From contig NZ_JAGSNF010000006.1 of the NCBI RefSeq assembly GCF_018139485.1, positions 1-64,000 of the forward strand: 64,000 nucleotides of DNA. Reading direction: 5' to 3'. Within the stretch, counting starts at the first letter, position 1, and every line of letters starts with the position of its first letter. The position numbers were made by a program, and so were the translations under genes. Of the stretch, positions 25,060 through 35,865 are shown in pieces. The stretch is from Phycicoccus avicenniae. Lineage in GTDB: Bacteria > Actinomycetota > Actinomycetes > Actinomycetales > Dermatophilaceae. The notes beneath the pieces were generated by a model that was not told the DNA's origin, ran no database searches, and saw nothing but the letters and a program-made list of their open reading frames with translations.

Positions 25060-26672
25060 TTCCCGAGGAACTTCTCGAAGCCCTTCGGCAGCTGCGACGG
25101 GTCGAGCTGGGAGGGGTCGACGTCGCCGAGCCCGCCGGCACCCCCGCCGAAGCTCGAGCCGGCCGGGCGCGAGACGGACCGCTCCTGCGCCGCGCGCTCC
25201 TCGGCCGCCCGCTTCGCCGGGTTGCCGGACTTGGACTTCCTGCGCTTCTGCTGCTGCTTGGCGGCGCCACGCTTGCCGGGCCCGGCGCCCCCGCCCGGCA
25301 TGCCCGGCATCCCGGGGACGCCGCCGCCCTTGGCGAGCTGCTTCATCATCTTCTGGGCCTCGCCGAAGCGCTCGAGGAGCTGGTTGACCTCGGAGGTCGT
25401 GACGCCCGAGCCCTTGGCGATGCGGGCGCGGCGCGAGCCGTTGATCTGCTTCGGGTGGTTCCGCTCGAACGGGGTCATCGAGCGGACCATCGCCTCGACC
25501 CGGTCGAACTCGCGCTCGTCGAAGGCCTCGAGCTGGGCGCGCATCTGGCCCATCCCCGGCATCATCCCGAGCAGCTGCTTGAGCGAGCCCATCTTCTTGA
25601 TGGCGGCCATCTGCTCGAGGAAGTCGTCGAAGGTGAAGTCCTCCGCGGCGAGGAACTTGCGCTCCATCTCCGCGGCCTGGGTGCGGTCGAACGCCTTCTC
25701 GGCCTGCTCGATGAGGGTGAGCACGTCGCCCATGTCGAGGATGCGCGAGGCCATCCGGTCGGGGTGGAAGACCTCGACGTCGCGCACGCCCTCGCCCGTC
25801 GAGGCGAACATGATCGGCTTGCCGGTGAACGAGGCGACGGACAGCGCGGCGCCACCGCGGGCGTCGCCGTCGAGCTTGGACAGGACGACACCCGTGAGGT
25901 CGACGCCCTCCTGGAAGGCCTCGGCGGTCTCGACGGCGGCCTGGCCGATCATCGCGTCGATGACGAAGAGGACCTCGTCGGGCTCGATCGCGGCGCGGAT
26001 GTCCGCGGCCTGCTGCATGAGTCCCTCGTCGACCGCGAGCCGGCCGGCGGTGTCGACGATGACGACGTCGTGCTGCTTGGCGCGCGCCTCGGCGATGCCG
26101 GCGCGCGACACGGCGACCGGGTCGCCGTGCGAGCGGGTGCCTTCGATGTCCGCGGTCACGGCGTCGTGGCCGGCCTCGTTCCCGCGCTCGGGGGCGTAGA
26201 CCGGGACCCCGGCACGCTGCCCGACGACCTCGAGCTGGGTGACGGCGTTCGGCCGCTGGAGGTCGGCGGCGACGAGCATCGGGGTGTGGCCCTGGTCCTT
26301 GAGCCAGTGCCCGAGCTTGCCGGCGAAGGTCGTCTTGCCCGACCCCTGGAGGCCAGCGAGCATGATGACCGTCGGGCCCTGCTTGGCGAACCGGATGCCG
26401 CGGGTCTCGCCGCCGAGGATGGCGACGAGCTCCTCGTTGACGATCTTGACGACCTGCTGCGCCGGGTTGAGGGCCTCGCTGACCTCCGCCCCGAGCGCCC
26501 GCTCGCGGACGTTGCCGGTGAACGCCTTGACGACCGGCAGCGCGACGTCGGCGTCGAGGAGCGCGAGCCGGATGTCCCGGATCGTCTTGTTGACGTCGGA
26601 CTCGCTGAGCCGGCCCTTCGTGCGCAGGTTGCGGAAGGTCTCGGTCAGACGGTCGGAGAGGCTGGTGAACAC
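25056..26672 (-). CDS. ffh: Signal recognition particle GTPase Ffh
   Basis: 538 residues from GTG 26672. Order: N domain (1-90), G domain with P-loop GLQGSGKTTF (107-116), DTAGRLAVDEG, TKLDGDARGG-type motif (SKLDGDARGGAALS), and the Met-rich M domain (about 300-440: MERKFLAAEDF, LLGMMPGMGQMRAQ) that binds signal peptides and 4.5S RNA. A Gly/Lys-rich tail of about 80 residues (KRGAAKQQQKRRKSK) follows, longer than in E. coli. It targets nascent membrane proteins together with FtsY. Confidence 0.97.
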   Translation of the reverse strand: MFTSLSDRLTETFRNLRTKGRLSESDVNKTIRDIRLALLDADVALPVVKAFTGNVRERALGAEVSEALNPAQQVVKIVNEELVAILGGETRGIRFAKQGPTVIMLAGLQGSGKTTFAGKLGHWLKDQGHTPMLVAADLQRPNAVTQLEVVGQRAGVPVYAPERGNEAGHDAVTADIEGTRSHGDPVAVSRAGIAEARAKQHDVVIVDTAGRLAVDEGLMQQAADIRAAIEPDEVLFVIDAMIGQAAVETAEAFQEGVDLTGVVLSKLDGDARGGAALSVASFTGKPIMFASTGEGVRDVEVFHPDRMASRILDMGDVLTLIEQAEKAFDRTQAAEMERKFLAAEDFTFDDFLEQMAAIKKMGSLKQLLGMMPGMGQMRAQLEAFDEREFDRVEAMVRSMTPFERNHPKQINGSRRARIAKGSGVTTSEVNQLLERFGEAQKMMKQLAKGGGVPGMPGMPGGGAGPGKRGAAKQQQKRRKSKSGNPAKRAAEERAAQERSVSRPAGSSFGGGAGGLGDVDPSQLDPSQLPKGFEKFLGK

Positions 26673-26678
26673 CCGCCA

Positions 26679-26684
26679 AGGCTA
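26679..26684 (-). promoter_or_regulatory. Leaderless -10 (TAGCCT) of ffh
   Basis: Minus-strand TAGCCT ends 6 bases before GTG 26672, with no Shine-Dalgarno sequence. Confidence 0.55.
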
Positions 26685-26700
26685 ACCGAGGCGCCCGCGA

Positions 26701-26720
26701 CCGCCGTCCCGAGACGGCGG
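26701..26720 (-). terminator. Hairpin after glnD
   Basis: CCGCCGTC and GACGGCGG pair around a CCGA loop. It is 12 bases after the glnD stop and before the ffh promoter, so it should end the amtB-glnB-glnD transcript. Confidence 0.6.
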
Positions 26721-26731
26721 CCGCGGACCGC

Positions 26732-29134
26732 TCACGACGGCGCGACCCCGTCGCACGTGTCGATGACGATGCTCACGGCCTGCGCGACCCGGGGCGGCGG
26801 CAGCGGGCGACCGTCGGTCCCGGTGACGTAGAAGGTGTCCAGGGTCTGCCCGGCGTAGGTCGCGATGTGCGCCGAGCGCACCGAGATCCCTGCCGTCGCG
26901 AGCGCGGCCCCGAGCTCGTGGAGCAGCCCGGGCCGGTCCTGGGCCCGCACCTCGAGCACCGTCGCCTCGCTGCTGGCCCCCGGCACGACGAGGGCACGCG
27001 CCTGGCCGGGCGACCCGACGCCGGCGTCCTTCGACGGCCGCGGCAGGTGCGCCCGCCGGCGGTCGAGGGTCTGCAGCGGCCCGCGGTCGCCGTGGGCGAG
27101 CCGGGTGAGGCCCCGCACGATCCGCTCCGGGTCCGGGACCGCGCCCGACGGCGACTCGACGTGCCACTCGTCGACCGCGACGCCGTCGAGCGTGCGCAGG
27201 ATGGCGGTGCGGACGGTGTGCCCCTCGGCCGCGAGCAGCCCGGCGGTGTCGGCGAACAGCCCGACCCGGTCGAGGTCGACGATGTCGATCCGGTGCGAAC
27301 CGCCCCCGGAGATCACGGCCACGTGCGGCGTCCCCGCGCGGACGGCGTCGACGACCTCCGGCGCGAGGTGGGTCCCGACGGCGGAGGCGTCGGTGCGGGC
27401 CGGCGGCTCCCCCGCGGCCGGCCTCGGCGCCTCGAGGCGTTCGCGGACGGCGACGGCGAGCTGCTCGAGGAGGGTGGCCCGCCAGTCCGTCCAGGCCTGC
27501 GGGCCCGCGGCGGACGCGTCGGCCTCGGTGAGCGCGAGGAGGATCTCGAAGACCTCACGGTCTCCGCCGGCCGCGGCGATGGCGGCGTCGACCGTCGCCG
27601 GGTCCTGGTGGTCCCGGCGGGTGGCCAGCTCGATGAGGGTGAGGTGCTCGCGGACGAGCCGCACGAGGGTCTCGACGTCCTCCTCGCCGAACCCCCACCG
27701 CGAGACGATCCGGCGGGTCAGCTCCGCGCCGGTCACCGAGTGGTCGTGGGCGCCGCGGACCTTGCCGATGTCGTGGAGCAGCGCCGCGACGAGGAGCAGG
27801 TCCGGCCGCGAGGTCCGGCGCACGAGGCCGGCCGCGCGGATGACGGTCTCGACGAGGTGCCGGTCGACGGTGTGCCGGTGCACGGCGCTGCGCTGCGGCC
27901 GGGACCGGACGTCGCGCCACTCCGGCAGCCAGCGCTCGACGACGCCGACCTGGTCCAGGCCCTCCCAGACGACGGCGAGGCCGGCGCCCGTCGCGAGGAC
28001 GTCGCCGAAGAGGTCCCGGACGGCGGGGGTCCACGGGGTCGGCAGCGGCGGGGCGGCGGACGCGAGGTTCTCCAGGGTCGCGGGGGCGATCGGCAGGTGC
28101 GCGCGGGCGGCGACGACGGCGGCGCGCATCGCCATCCCTTCGTCGGTCTCGGCGAGCCGGGAGGAGCCGAGGACGACCTCGCCGTCGCTCGCGAACAGGC
28201 CGTGGCCGAGCGGGGTCATCTGAGGCCGGCGTGGGCCGACCCGCAGGGTGCGGGCGCGCTGGGACTGCCCGGCGCGGCGCAGGGTGCCGTCGAGCGCGAA
28301 GGCGATGAGCCGCCCGGCACCGGAGACGGCGGTCAGCAGGTCGTCGGCCTCCTCGTAGCCGAGGAGCGCGGCGACGGCGTCGTGGTCCTCCCGGCCGAGC
28401 CGGTCCCGGCCGCGGCCGGTGACGACGTGGACCGCGTCGCGGACGTCGAGCAGCAGGGCGTAGGCCGCGTCGACCGAGCCGTGCGGGCGGTCCGCGAGCC
28501 AGGCCTCGGCGAGGGCGGCGAGCACGGTCATGTCCCGCAGGCCGCCGTGCGCCTCCTTGAGCTCGGGCTCGATGGACTGCGCGAGGTCGCCCTGGCGAGC
28601 GTGCCGCGCCGCGACCGACTCGACGAGCTGCGGCAGCCGCTTGCGCGCGTTGCCCCGCCAGTCGTGGGCGACGGTCGAGCGGGCGGCCGCGACGACCTCC
28701 TCGGCCCCCGCGACGTGGCTGAGGTCGAGCAGGCCGACGGCGGCCGTGAGGTCGTCGGCGGCGACCTGACGGCACTGGGTCACCGTCCGGACGCTGTGGT
28801 CCAGGCGGACCCCGGCGTCCCAGATCGGGTACCAGATGCGTTCGGCGAGGGCCGCGACCTCCTTGCTCGGGACCGACCGCTCGGAGTGCAGGAGGACGAG
28901 GTCGTAGTCGCTCAGCGGGCCGGCGTCACCGCGGCCGAGGCTCCCGACGGCCGCGAGCGCGACCCCCTCGTACCGGTTCCCCCCGGTGGCGGAGCGCCAG
29001 ACCTCGGCGAGCCACTCCCGGTTGAATCGCGACAGGGCCGCCCGGCGCGCCGGGCCGGCACCCGCGACGTGGAAGTCACGGGTGCCGGCCAGGTCGAGCC
29101 TCCGGGAGCCGATGTCGCTCGAGGAGGGCGTCAT
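26732..29134 (-). CDS. glnD: PII uridylyltransferase / uridylyl-removing-type enzyme GlnD
   Basis: 800 residues. Nucleotidyltransferase domain with GSLGRGDAGPLSDYDLVLLH near 65-85; GlnE/GlnD-type linker; HD domain with LLHDIGKVRGAHDHS near 465; two C-terminal ACT domains (HRIDIVDLDRVGLFADTAGL and TVLEVRAQDRPGLLHELGAA). It modifies PII at Tyr51 according to glutamine status; in actinobacteria the modification can be adenylylation. It ends the amtB-glnB-glnD operon, 3 bases after glnB. Confidence 0.94.
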   Translation of the reverse strand: MTPSSSDIGSRRLDLAGTRDFHVAGAGPARRAALSRFNREWLAEVWRSATGGNRYEGVALAAVGSLGRGDAGPLSDYDLVLLHSERSVPSKEVAALAERIWYPIWDAGVRLDHSVRTVTQCRQVAADDLTAAVGLLDLSHVAGAEEVVAAARSTVAHDWRGNARKRLPQLVESVAARHARQGDLAQSIEPELKEAHGGLRDMTVLAALAEAWLADRPHGSVDAAYALLLDVRDAVHVVTGRGRDRLGREDHDAVAALLGYEEADDLLTAVSGAGRLIAFALDGTLRRAGQSQRARTLRVGPRRPQMTPLGHGLFASDGEVVLGSSRLAETDEGMAMRAAVVAARAHLPIAPATLENLASAAPPLPTPWTPAVRDLFGDVLATGAGLAVVWEGLDQVGVVERWLPEWRDVRSRPQRSAVHRHTVDRHLVETVIRAAGLVRRTSRPDLLLVAALLHDIGKVRGAHDHSVTGAELTRRIVSRWGFGEEDVETLVRLVREHLTLIELATRRDHQDPATVDAAIAAAGGDREVFEILLALTEADASAAGPQAWTDWRATLLEQLAVAVRERLEAPRPAAGEPPARTDASAVGTHLAPEVVDAVRAGTPHVAVISGGGSHRIDIVDLDRVGLFADTAGLLAAEGHTVRTAILRTLDGVAVDEWHVESPSGAVPDPERIVRGLTRLAHGDRGPLQTLDRRRAHLPRPSKDAGVGSPGQARALVVPGASSEATVLEVRAQDRPGLLHELGAALATAGISVRSAHIATYAGQTLDTFYVTGTDGRPLPPPRVAQAVSIVIDTCDGVAPS

Positions 29135-29137
29135 GGG

Positions 29138-30876
<1,739 letters not shown>

Positions 30877-30922
30877 GGCGCAGTACTGTCCCCGTCCGGG
30901 GTTTCACGCCCCGCCACCTCGT

Positions 30923-30969
30923 GTTACGCGTTCGTTTCGGGAGCGCGCCGGGTGTAAGCATCGGGTTTC
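30923..30969 (-). promoter_or_regulatory. Candidate GlnR binding boxes upstream of amtB
   Basis: On the minus strand GAAAC-N6-GTAAC (30938-30923) and GAAAC-N6-CTTAC (30969-30954) lie 47-93 bases before the start. GlnR of Streptomyces and mycobacteria binds alternating gTnAC and GaAAC boxes spaced by 6 bases and activates amtB in nitrogen limitation. A third GTTTC (plus strand) is at 30901. Confidence 0.5.
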
Positions 30970-31034
30970 CACCCGCGGGAGGTCCCGCATCGTGAGACCC
31001 ACGTCTCGCCGCGCCCGCGTGGGACGATGCCGGG

Positions 31035-31445
31035 ATGGCCCCGCACCCGCCCGTCCTGGTCTTCGACGGGGACTGCGCCTTCTGCACCTCCTCGGCGCGG
31101 CTGCTCGCGCGGCTGCGCCGTTCCCCCGGCGACTTCGCCGTCGAGCCGTGGCAGCGCCTCGACCTGCCGGCCCTCGGCCTGACCGAGGAGCAGTGCTCGC
31201 AGGCGGTGCAGTGGGTCGCCCGCGACGGCCGGGTCTCCGCCGCGGAGCGCGGCATCGCCCGCAGCCTCCTCGCCTCCCGGGTGATGGTGCGTCCGGTCGG
31301 GGCGCTGCTCCTCGCCCCCGCAGTGCGCCCGCTCGCGGGCGTCGTCTACCGCTGGGTCGCGCGGAACCGCTCGCGGATGCCGGGCGGGACGCCCGCCTGC
31401 GCCCTGCCTCCTGCGGGTACGCAGGGCGAGGACACCCGGCCCTGA
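31035..31445 (+). CDS. DCC family thiol-disulfide oxidoreductase-like protein (DUF393, YuxK)
   Basis: 136 residues from ATG 31035. The family motif DGDCAFCTSSARLLARL has the CxxC pair near residue 14-17, and the later VYRWVARNRSRM is the usual helix. DUF393 proteins are thioredoxin-like by prediction, without a proven substrate. Single gene, convergent with ftsY. Confidence 0.87.
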   Translation: MAPHPPVLVFDGDCAFCTSSARLLARLRRSPGDFAVEPWQRLDLPALGLTEEQCSQAVQWVARDGRVSAAERGIARSLLASRVMVRPVGALLLAPAVRPLAGVVYRWVARNRSRMPGGTPACALPPAGTQGEDTRP

Positions 31446-31463
31446 CGGCCGGCGCCTCGGGTC

Positions 31464-32675
31464 CTACTCGACGATCGCGTCGACGAAGGCCTCGGGGTCG
31501 AAGGGCGCGAGGTCGTCGGGGCCCTCGCCGAGCCCGACGAGCTTGACCGGGACGCCGAGGGCCCGCTGCACCGCGACGACGATGCCGCCCTTCGCGGTGC
31601 CGTCGAGCTTGGTGAGGACGATGCCGGTGATGCCGACGACCTCGGCGAAGACCTCCGCCTGCTTCATCCCGTTCTGGCCGGTCGTCGCGTCGAGGACGAG
31701 GAGCACCTCGTCGACCGGGCTGCGCTTCTCGATGACCCGCTTGACCTTGCCGAGCTCGTCCATGAGCCCGACCTTGTTCTGCAGCCGTCCTGCGGTGTCG
31801 ACGAGGACGACGTCGGCCTCCATCTCGGCCGCCGCGGCGACGGCGTCGAAGGCGACCGACGCCGGGTCCGCCCCCTCGCGGTCGGAGCGGACGGTGGGGA
31901 CCCCGACGCGGCCGCCCCACGTCTCCAGCTGGTCGGCCGCCGCGGCGCGGAAGGTGTCGGCGGCGCCGAGCACGACGTCCTTGTCCTGGGCGACGAGGAC
32001 CCGGGCCAGCTTGCCGACGGTCGTCGTCTTGCCGGTGCCGTTGACCCCGACGACGAGGACGCACGCCGGTCGGCCGTCGATCCGGGAGTCGGCGAGCGAG
32101 CGGTCCATCGTCGGGTCGACGAGGGCGAGGAGCTCCTCGCGCAGCCACCCCCGGACGACCGTCTCGTCCGTCGTGCCCTCGACGCTGACCCGGGTGCGCA
32201 GCGCGTCGACGAGCTCGGTGCTCGCGGCGACGCCGAGGTCGGCCGCGATGAGGGTGTCCTCGACCTCCTCCCACGCGGCCTCGTCGAGCCGGCCACCGGC
32301 GAGCAGGGCGAGCAGGCCCTTGCCGATCGTCGTGTTCGACCGGGCCAGCCGCGCCCGCAGCCGCCGGAGCCGTCCGGCCGGCGCCTCGGGGGTCTCCACG
32401 GTCGGCGCGGGCGGCGCCTCGGGCTCGGCGACCGCGGGGCCGGCGCCCGGGGACACCTCGTCCTCGACGACCTCGCCCGGGTGCTCGATCGTGCCGATCG
32501 CCCCGTCCGGGGCGAGGTCGGCGTCGCTCGGACCCGGCGTCCCGGGCTCCGGTGGGGCCTCGTCGAGGTGCCGGTTGCGGCTGCGGCTGCCCCGGACGAG
32601 GCCGAGGAGCACGCCGCCGACGACGAGCAGGATCGCCGCTGCGACCCCGATGTATGTCCAGATCTGGTCGGTCAC
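31464..32675 (-). CDS. ftsY: Signal recognition particle receptor FtsY
   Basis: 403 residues from GTG 32675. An N-terminal transmembrane helix (8-28) precedes an acidic Pro/Glu-rich linker (35-100), then the NG domain: GVNGTGKTTTVGKLARVL, VDTAGRLQNKVGLMDELGK, and TKLDGTAKGGIVVAV. It docks the SRP-ribosome complex at the membrane. The N-terminal anchor is typical of actinobacterial FtsY. CAGGAT lies 6 bases before the start and may be its -10. Confidence 0.97.
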   Translation of the reverse strand: MTDQIWTYIGVAAAILLVVGGVLLGLVRGSRSRNRHLDEAPPEPGTPGPSDADLAPDGAIGTIEHPGEVVEDEVSPGAGPAVAEPEAPPAPTVETPEAPAGRLRRLRARLARSNTTIGKGLLALLAGGRLDEAAWEEVEDTLIAADLGVAASTELVDALRTRVSVEGTTDETVVRGWLREELLALVDPTMDRSLADSRIDGRPACVLVVGVNGTGKTTTVGKLARVLVAQDKDVVLGAADTFRAAAADQLETWGGRVGVPTVRSDREGADPASVAFDAVAAAAEMEADVVLVDTAGRLQNKVGLMDELGKVKRVIEKRSPVDEVLLVLDATTGQNGMKQAEVFAEVVGITGIVLTKLDGTAKGGIVVAVQRALGVPVKLVGLGEGPDDLAPFDPEAFVDAIVE

Positions 32676-32696
32676 CGGTCCATCCTGTCAACGGGT

Positions 32697-32723
32697 GCGG
32701 CCCCGGTCACGTCGCCGGGCCGC
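32697..32723 (-). terminator. Hairpin after the M13 peptidase gene
   Basis: GCGGCCCCGG pairs with CCGGGCCGC with one bulge. It lies between the M13 stop and the ftsY start, both on the minus strand. Confidence 0.4.
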
Positions 32724-32735
32724 GGGGGCGTGCGG

Positions 32736-34688
32736 TCAGAAGATGCGGACACGGTCCTCGGGGGCCAGCCACATGCCGTCGCCGGGGGCGGTGCCGAACG
32801 CCTCGTGGAACTCGTCGAGGTTGCGCACGGCGTTCGCGCGGACGTCCTGCGGGCTGTGCGGGTCGACCGCGAGCAGCCGCTCGGCCTCGGCCCGGCGGGA
32901 CATCCCGCGCCAGATCGTCGCCCAGCCGAGGAAGAACCGCTGGGCGCCGGTGAGCCCGTCGACGACGGGCGCGTCCTCGTCGCCGAGGGCGATCCGGTAG
33001 GCCCGGTAGCCGATGCTCAGGCCGCCGAGGTCGCCGATGTTCTCGCCGACCGTGAGCGCGCCGTTGACCGTGTGCCCCGGGGCGTCGCGGCCCTCGACCT
33101 CGTCGAACTGCGCGACGAGCGCGTCCGCGAGGGCCTGGAACGCGGCCCGGTCCTCGTCGGTCCACCAGTCCCGCAGCTCGCCCCGGCCGTCGAACTGCGA
33201 CCCCGAGTCGTCGAACCCGTGCCCGATCTCGTGGCCGATGACCGCGCCGATGCCGCCGTAGTTGGCCGCGTCGTCGGCGTCGACGTCGAAGAAGGGAGGC
33301 TGGAGGATGGCCGCCGGGAAGACGATCTCGTTCATCCCCGGGTTGTAGTAGGCGTTGACCGTCTGCGGGGTCATGAGCCACTCCGCCCGGTCCACCGGAC
33401 CGCCGAGCTTGGCGAGGTTGCGGTCGACCTCGAAGGCGGTCGCCCGGTGCACGGAGCCGAGGAGGTCGGCGGCGTCGACCTCGAGGGCCGAGTAGTCCCG
33501 CCAGCGGTCCGGGTACCCGATCTTCGGGGTGAAGCGCTCGAGCTTGGCGAGCGCCTCGGCCCGGGTGGACTCCCCCATCCACGGGACCCCGGACAGGCTC
33601 TGCCCGAAGGCCGCCACGAGGTGGTCGACGAGCTCGAGCATCCGCTCCTTGGCGTGCGGCGGGAAGTGCCGCTCGACGTAGAGCTGCCCGACGGCCTCGC
33701 CGAGGGCGTCCTCGACGAGCGAGACCCCGCGCTTCCAGCGGGCCCGCAGGGCGGGGACCCCGGAGAGGGTGCGCCCGTAGAAGGCGAAGTTCTCCTCGAC
33801 GAACGCACCCGAGAGGTACGGCGCGCTCGCGTGGACGACGTGCCAGGCGAGCCAGTCCCGCCACTCCTCGACCGACACCTCGGTGAGCGCCGAGGCGACC
33901 GAGCGGAGGTGGTCGGGCTGGCGGGCCACGACGGAGGACAGGGTGCGCTCGGGGGCCCCGAGCCCCTCGAGGTAGCCGGCCCAGTCGACCCCGGGGGTCA
34001 TCTCCTCCAGGCCCTCCCGGTCGAGGAGGGTGTAGGTCCTCACCGGGTCGCGGTTGGTCACCTTGTCCCAGTGCCCGGCGGCGATCCGGGTCTCGAGCGC
34101 CATGACACGCTCGGCCGCGGCCTCGGCCCCGGGCCACGCGACGAGGCGCAGCATCCGGGTGACGTGCCGGACGTACGCGTCGCGCTTCGCGGCGTGCTGC
34201 TCCTCGCGGTAGTACGACTCGTCGGGAAGGCCGATGCCGGCCTGCTCGAGGTAGACGACGTAGCGATCGGGGTCACGGTCGTCGGTCGAGACGATCGGCA
34301 CGACGAGCCCGCCGACCCCGACCCGCAGGAGCCTCCCGAGGAGGCGGACGACGTCGCGGGGGTCGCGGACGGCCGAGACCTCCTCGAGGAGCGGCACGAC
34401 CGGGGCGGCGCCGAGGGCCTCGACGGTGTCCTCGGCCATGAAGGCGGCGTAGAGGTCACCGACCTTGGCCGCGACGGTGCCGGGCGCCGGCGAGCCGGCC
34501 GCCACCTCGTCGATGATCGTGCGGACGTTCTCCTCGGCGGCCTCGCGGAGCATGTCGAACGTGCCGTAGCGCCCGCGGTCCTCCGGGACCTCCGTCACGG
34601 CGAGCCAGGCGCCGTTGGCGTGCGCGAACAGGTCGTCCTGCGGGCGCACCGCGGGGTCGAGCGCCTGCGTGTCGATGCCGGACCTCAT
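32736..34688 (-). CDS. M13 family zinc metallopeptidase (neprilysin/PepO-like)
   Basis: 650 residues from ATG 34688, chosen for GGAG 9 bases upstream. N-terminal M13_N domain (PQDDLFAHANGAWL near 20) and C-terminal catalytic domain with Zn motif VIGHEIGHGFDDSGSQFD and the third ligand Glu in GENIGDLGG. No signal peptide is visible, as for cytoplasmic PepO-like oligopeptidases. It would cleave oligopeptides up to about 40 residues. The C-terminal tryptophan-rich end (DGMWLAPEDRVRIF) is family-typical. Confidence 0.95.
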   Translation of the reverse strand: MRSGIDTQALDPAVRPQDDLFAHANGAWLAVTEVPEDRGRYGTFDMLREAAEENVRTIIDEVAAGSPAPGTVAAKVGDLYAAFMAEDTVEALGAAPVVPLLEEVSAVRDPRDVVRLLGRLLRVGVGGLVVPIVSTDDRDPDRYVVYLEQAGIGLPDESYYREEQHAAKRDAYVRHVTRMLRLVAWPGAEAAAERVMALETRIAAGHWDKVTNRDPVRTYTLLDREGLEEMTPGVDWAGYLEGLGAPERTLSSVVARQPDHLRSVASALTEVSVEEWRDWLAWHVVHASAPYLSGAFVEENFAFYGRTLSGVPALRARWKRGVSLVEDALGEAVGQLYVERHFPPHAKERMLELVDHLVAAFGQSLSGVPWMGESTRAEALAKLERFTPKIGYPDRWRDYSALEVDAADLLGSVHRATAFEVDRNLAKLGGPVDRAEWLMTPQTVNAYYNPGMNEIVFPAAILQPPFFDVDADDAANYGGIGAVIGHEIGHGFDDSGSQFDGRGELRDWWTDEDRAAFQALADALVAQFDEVEGRDAPGHTVNGALTVGENIGDLGGLSIGYRAYRIALGDEDAPVVDGLTGAQRFFLGWATIWRGMSRRAEAERLLAVDPHSPQDVRANAVRNLDEFHEAFGTAPGDGMWLAPEDRVRIF

Positions 34689-34749
34689 CCGGGTCGCTCC
34701 TTCGTCTCGGGGTGACCTCATTCGACCACACCCCGCCGACGGTGTCGGG

Positions 34750-34962
34750 TCAGGCCCGGGGCCCGGTGAGGACGCGCTCGTCCGGCGTGTCCCCGGCGCT
34801 CGTCACGCGGTCCCGGCCACGGTGCCGGAACGACTCGACGAGGTGCTCTCCGCGGTCGGTGAGCACCTCGCGGCCGCCGCGTCGGGCCGGCACGGCGACC
34901 GTCGCGAGGACGAGCAGCGCGAGCGCCACGAGGACGACGAGGACGAGCACGACCGGCAGCAT
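34750..34962 (-). CDS. Small single-pass membrane protein, unknown function
   Basis: 70 residues from ATG 34962 to the stop at 34750. An immediate N-terminal hydrophobic helix (MLPVVLVLVVLVALALLVLA) is followed by a short basic cytoplasmic tail (ARRGGREVLTDRGEHLVESF). Without a Shine-Dalgarno sequence or recognised family the call is tentative, but the TM-plus-polar pattern and its place filling a gap support it. Confidence 0.5.
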   Translation of the reverse strand: MLPVVLVLVVLVALALLVLATVAVPARRGGREVLTDRGEHLVESFRHRGRDRVTSAGDTPDERVLTGPRA

Positions 34963-35080
34963 GCGACCAGGATCGCGCCCGCGGGCGGTTCGGCCAAATC
35001 GCGGTGCGCCGGGGCACCGGTCGCGCCCCGGCCGGCGGTGACGCCGGTCCCGCCACGTCGCCGGCGGGTGACCCGGCGGA

Positions 35081-35086
35081 TACCCT
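35081..35086 (+). promoter_or_regulatory. Leaderless -10 (TACCCT) of the second lepB
   Basis: TACCCT ends 6 bases before GTG 35093. Confidence 0.5.
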
Positions 35087-35092
35087 GCAGCC

Positions 35093-35797
35093 GTGAGCGA
35101 CGCCGAGTCCCCCGGGGACCGACCGACCCGCCGTCGGCGGCTCCCCTGGTTCACCGAGGTCGTCGTCGCGCTCGTCGCCGTCGCGCTCGTCCAGGCCTTC
35201 CTCGTCAAGCCCTTCGGGGTCCCCTCGCAGTCGATGGAGGACACCCTGCGGGTCGGGGACCGGATCCTCGTCAACCGGCTCGACGACACCGTCGAGCGGC
35301 GCGACGTCGTCGTCTTCGGGCACGGCGCCTCGTGGCAGGACCGCGAGCTGCCTCCCGCCGACAGCCCGCTCGTGCGGGCCGCCCGGTGGGTCGGCGACCT
35401 CACGGGGATCGGCCCGAGCAGCACGGCCTACACGGTCAAGCGGGTCGTCGGGCTGCCCGAGGATCGGGTCGCCTGCTGCACCGACGACGGTCGGGTGACG
35501 GTCGACGGCCAGGCCCTCGACGAGCCGTACGTGTACGAGGACCTGCCCTTCGAGCCGGGGTCGCTCGACTGCGGGAGCACCCCCCGCTCGACCCGGTGCT
35601 TCCCCGAGATCCGGGTGCCGCGTGACTCCCTGCTCGTCCTCGGCGACCACCGCTCGCAGTCGGCCGACTCGGTCATCGGCTGCCGGGGCGCGGTCGACGG
35701 CCAGGAGTGCGCCCGGCTCGTGCCGGTCTCGCGGGTCGTCGGCCCGGTCGTCGTGCGGTTCTGGCCGCCCTCGCACCTCGGCGGCATCCCCCGCTGA
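35093..35797 (+). CDS. lepB: Signal peptidase I, second copy
   Basis: 234 residues. Transmembrane helix 21-37 (TEVVVALVAVALVQAFL), catalytic Ser47 in GVPSQSMEDTLRVGDRI, catalytic Lys117 in YTVKRVVGLPEDRVAC and the LVLGDHRSQSADS box. Four extra Cys occur in the periplasmic-side insert (CCTDDG, LDCGSTPRSTRCF), perhaps a disulfide. It differs from the copy at 15 kb by a short N-tail and a different gene context. Followed by an epimerase-like gene. Confidence 0.93.
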   Translation: MSDAESPGDRPTRRRRLPWFTEVVVALVAVALVQAFLVKPFGVPSQSMEDTLRVGDRILVNRLDDTVERRDVVVFGHGASWQDRELPPADSPLVRAARWVGDLTGIGPSSTAYTVKRVVGLPEDRVACCTDDGRVTVDGQALDEPYVYEDLPFEPGSLDCGSTPRSTRCFPEIRVPRDSLLVLGDHRSQSADSVIGCRGAVDGQECARLVPVSRVVGPVVVRFWPPSHLGGIPR

Positions 35798-35865
35798 CCG
35801 GGACGCGTTCCGCCGCGGGCGGACCGCCCTTCCGCCCCGGCCCTGCCCGTGGTGGGCTGGGCGGC

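Noticed and set aside
31434-31450. Terminator between the DCC gene and ftsY (CCGGCC-N5-GGCCGG)
   Set aside because: Only 6 bp of self-complementary GC-rich sequence, expected by chance in this composition.
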